Notes under the pieces: model-generated
Databases searched by the model: none
The model's input: only the letters and a program-made list of their open reading frames with translations
What the model was told of the DNA's origin: nothing
Made by a program: the position numbers and the translations under genes
Assembly: GCA_021229015.1 (NCBI GenBank)
Contig: CM037789.1
Location: 32,655,856-32,719,855, forward strand
From: Solen grandis
Lineage: Eukaryota > Mollusca > Bivalvia > Adapedonta > Solenidae
Direction of reading: 5' to 3'
Length of the DNA: 64,000 bases
Shown here: in pieces, positions 61,429 to 64,000 of the stretch
Position numbering within the stretch: position 1 is the stretch's first letter
How the letters are laid out: every line of letters starts with the position of its first letter

Positions 61429-62739
61429 AACATTAAACGAAAAATTAAATGTGCCTTTCCAGCGCAAACACAATCTTTTGAAAGGAAATTTACATTAGTC
61501 ATACAAAATAAAAAATCATCAAACATATCTAATTCACTGTTATAATATATCTGTGTTATAATATATAATACTCTCGAAATGACATACATTGGTGCCATAT
61601 ATTTTTGGTGCCATAAATTGTTGGAACAAAAATCAGAGAATACAAATTTCACAAGACAAGCTGTGCAATAATCATTCATATACTATATCAAAGATAAAAT
61701 GATGCATAACTTTATATAGTTTAACAATAAAAATATAAATTGATAACAGTATGTATAACCTGGCCCCCTAATTTGTAAGCTAAGGAAAGAAAAAAAAACC
61801 ACCGAATATCAGGTATTGACTGCTTCATATATTATTTTCAGGTACAATTTGACTACAGTCTTAAAATAATGATGTTATTTATCCTGTAAAATGTTTTAAT
61901 TCCTTGCATGTTTAATGTGAAATTATTTTTAAGTGAAATAATGAATGGATAATGACATTTTCTTTTTCGAAAAAAACAAATTCCGCAATTCATATAAGAA
62001 TTTTTTCCGAACACGGAATTCATAATTTTGTACTCTATATTAACAAATGTACAACTACAGAATTATTAAATAATATTAAATAATGCATTTCATTTCCAAT
62101 TAACATTTTGCTTGTTATATAGGAATTAAAAGTCTTAACATTTAATAAATGTTATTCGAAGAGCTATATACAAAAAATACAACAAAGAAAACCCAACTAT
62201 TTGACCAAGTATATGTACATACAATCTTTGTACGAAAGAAGCACTCTTGACATGAATTTCCAATACACAAACTTATGTTACTATAGACATGGTCGATAAA
62301 CATACCCATTGCTGTTTTAAATTTCGAAGTACCCCTCATTTTTCGCAATTATGCATTTTACCAGAACTAGGGAATTCTAGAAATGACTTTACCGAAAATA
62401 ACGTATTCTTTCTCTCCCTTTTTCTCTCTCTCACTACATATTTTTTTAAGAACAAGAACGACATTTATGCATTAAAATAGATAAATACTAATCAAAGTTG
62501 TAACATTTAATTAACGATAATAAAAGAGTAATGAAACTTATTAATGAAAAAATCATATTCCGAACCATGACCGTTTGAAAAGCTCGGCGATCTTTGCCGA
62601 CCTTGGCCGCAATTTGTGGAGCCCATAAGGGTTCCTCTGTCATAAAGGTTTCCTATTTTTAGATTATTCACATTTCACAATCTTAGAAGCTGTTACATTT
62701 GGAATGTTTCATTGAAAATAATTTTTATTTCTTATTTTT

Positions 62740-62965
62740 CAATATTCATTATTAGGTTTTTCGTCCTGCAATATTATTTTAATCATTTGGAGACTATGTC
62801 TAACTGAGAAACGGTACTGCCATATACCGTTTATAAATGACATGCTACCACATGCAGTCACATTTTCCTGACACGAACCAAGCAAAGGGCGGCACCGGGA
62901 CTGTTTAAATGTCGCAGCAGGGGATCGAACCGGCCACCTTTCGCCCCGAGACCATTGGTTTTCTC
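62740..62965 (-). mobile_element. SINE remnant, same family as 17955
   Basis: On the minus strand: B box CCGGTTCGATCCCCTGC, then TGTGACTGCATGTGGTAGCA and TAGACATAGTCTCCAAATGA, collinear with the full-length SINE. The A box is degraded (GAGAAAACCAATGGTCTC). Intronic. Confidence 0.75.
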
Positions 62966-64000
62966 ATAAATATATAGAACCAATGCCGACATAAATTTAT
63001 TGGGTGATAAAAGGTTATACATGTACAATATTAAGCGAACATTGGTTATGTGGGTCGAAACGTATCCATTTCATACATTATCCTTTAGTGCAGTTGTATT
63101 CAGGTGAGCAATCTGAACCATTTTGTTCCACTTATGTACACATAACAGAATTCTGAAATTGAATTGTAAATGTTATAGTTGTGAATGCTTGGTTTTATAC
63201 GTCTCGAAGCTTGTATGGTTTTCTTTCTCAGAAACTTGCCGTGAAGTAATGGACATCACGTCACTTCCTGGTAATTATGAATTATATGACGTCGCTTCCG
63301 GTACATATGTGTCCGTTTACTGCGATTTCCGTGATGGCCATGGTTACACTTATGTTGCTCCGGAATCTCTGGCAAATGTTAGCGATCTGTCGAGACACTA
63401 CACCAGAAATGACCACGTGATGGTTCGACACATGCGCAGTGACAATAGCCAGTGAGAAACGACGGTCGCAGTGCTTAAGCCATATAGCTACAAGTACAAT
63501 GTCAGTATACTTTTGACAAACTTTAACGATTTCAAAAGACCCTCTCTCAGACCGAATGGAGCGTATATTTACCTAGGATTCGTGCCCATCAGCTTTGGCG
63601 ACTTTAAATATACTACGCAAGGATATGCTGTCAACGGTCGTGATTTCACTACCAAAATTGTGATGGAATACAGCACAATTTATTTGTTGTGTACTCGGAC
63701 ATCTTTGATTCTTCAAATACTCGGGTATTTTTAGGATCTTTGATGAGAGCCTGGATTGACGAAGCAACAGTATGCAACAAGAGTATCCCGACTGAATTCT
63801 TTTACGATTACTTCGAGCTACATATGGCAGGCTGTGGAGAACGTGCTTATAATTCTGACGCTGCTGGCGTCACTGTTGGGCTGCGATTTGATTACTGAAG
63901 ACAAAAAAGGAGGTAACTCGACATGGTAAAGGCCAGCGATGTTTCAAGATATTCGATGGTTGTCTTTTAAGGGGAAATAACAGATGTTTGATACAATTTG

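Larger units (their letters stand above)
58999..63231 (+). other. Intron of the PAN-like gene (4.2 kb)
   Basis: Bounded by consensus GT and AG. It contains two SINE remnants and two short open stretches (listed separately). No further exon was recognised. Confidence 0.65.
58671..63898 (+). pseudogene. Secreted PAN/apple-like protein, two exons, second exon disrupted
   Basis: Exon 1 (58671-58998) encodes a signal peptide (MKNTLWICVYLGLIFLLL region) and a PAN/apple-like cysteine pattern (QCAYVCHKTGSCISANYN ... EACEMNN). It ends at donor CAG|GTAGG. Exon 2 starts at 63232 after the acceptor TTCTTTCTCAG; the phase-1 junction restores a Glu codon (FS-E-TCREVMD). Exon 2 opens with C..V......G.YELYD......VYCDF, reminiscent of the start of fibrinogen-C or GON-type domains, and continues GYTYVAPESLANVSDLS. 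A TGA at 63453 interrupts the frame after MRSDNSQ. The same frame stays open afterwards (ETTVAVLKPYSY... IYLGFVPISFG) until about 63680, where a one-base shift leads to the final open part ending GLRFDY and TGA (63896-63898). The start at 58671 is chosen because the upstream extension lacks ATG. It may instead make a shorter protein ending at 63455. The domain name of the C-terminal half is uncertain. Confidence 0.7.

Noticed and set aside
63573..63767. Minus-strand ORF over exon 2 of the PAN-like gene
   Set aside because: Antisense shadow of a better-supported exon with splice sites and family motifs.

Overview
The window looks like nuclear DNA of an invertebrate animal, most likely a marine mollusc and probably a bivalve. 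It is AT-rich and intron-bearing, with low gene density. It is crowded with tRNA-derived SINEs, LINE remnants, pogo-like elements and tandem arrays, and it carries a duplicated RING-less TRIM-like (B-box, coiled coil, NHL-like) gene. The mollusc assignment is inference from this combination; no single marker gene proves it. There are two 100-base assembly gaps (2003-2102 and 16703-16802).

Layout. 1-23.3 kb is almost all repeats. A long repeat with an embedded SINE lies at the left edge and returns inverted at 21.6-23.3 kb. Next come a 39-bp minisatellite (2.3-3.6 kb), several tandem and dispersed families (4-6 kb, 10-13.8 kb) and a palindrome-based VNTR. The only gene traces there are one clear malic-enzyme exon (15934-16095), a possible first exon behind an RFX-type X-box (about 15.0-15.2 kb), and a decayed two-exon PHD finger (19.4-19.8 kb). 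24-41 kb holds two copies of a TRIM-like gene. The first (26633-28331) is broken by two single-base deletions. The second (38966-40669) is an intact 567-codon single-exon ORF whose upstream flank has been pushed about 2.3 kb away, partly by a 944-bp pogo-like element with a TA target duplication. Between them are a 55-bp minisatellite, a small fold-back, a 167-bp tandem array and a dead pogo/Tigger-type transposase.

43-49 kb contains microsatellites and a 3-kb fold-back with 1.17-kb arms around a LINE fragment that is itself folded back. 51.1-58.3 kb is an almost full-length but dead L1/Tx1-like LINE on the minus strand (ORF1, endonuclease, RT, poly-A tail). Its RT carries a 57-bp templated duplication. 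58.7-63.9 kb is a two-exon gene for a secreted PAN/apple-like protein whose second exon is interrupted by a stop and a frameshift.

The genes do not form a pathway. The strongest biological threads are repeat evolution (the 39-bp minisatellite closely matches the core of a SINE present in the same window), TRIM-like gene duplication with one copy lost, and several well-preserved fold-back structures. I found no CRISPR, operon or intact RNA gene, and no clearly novel multi-gene system.
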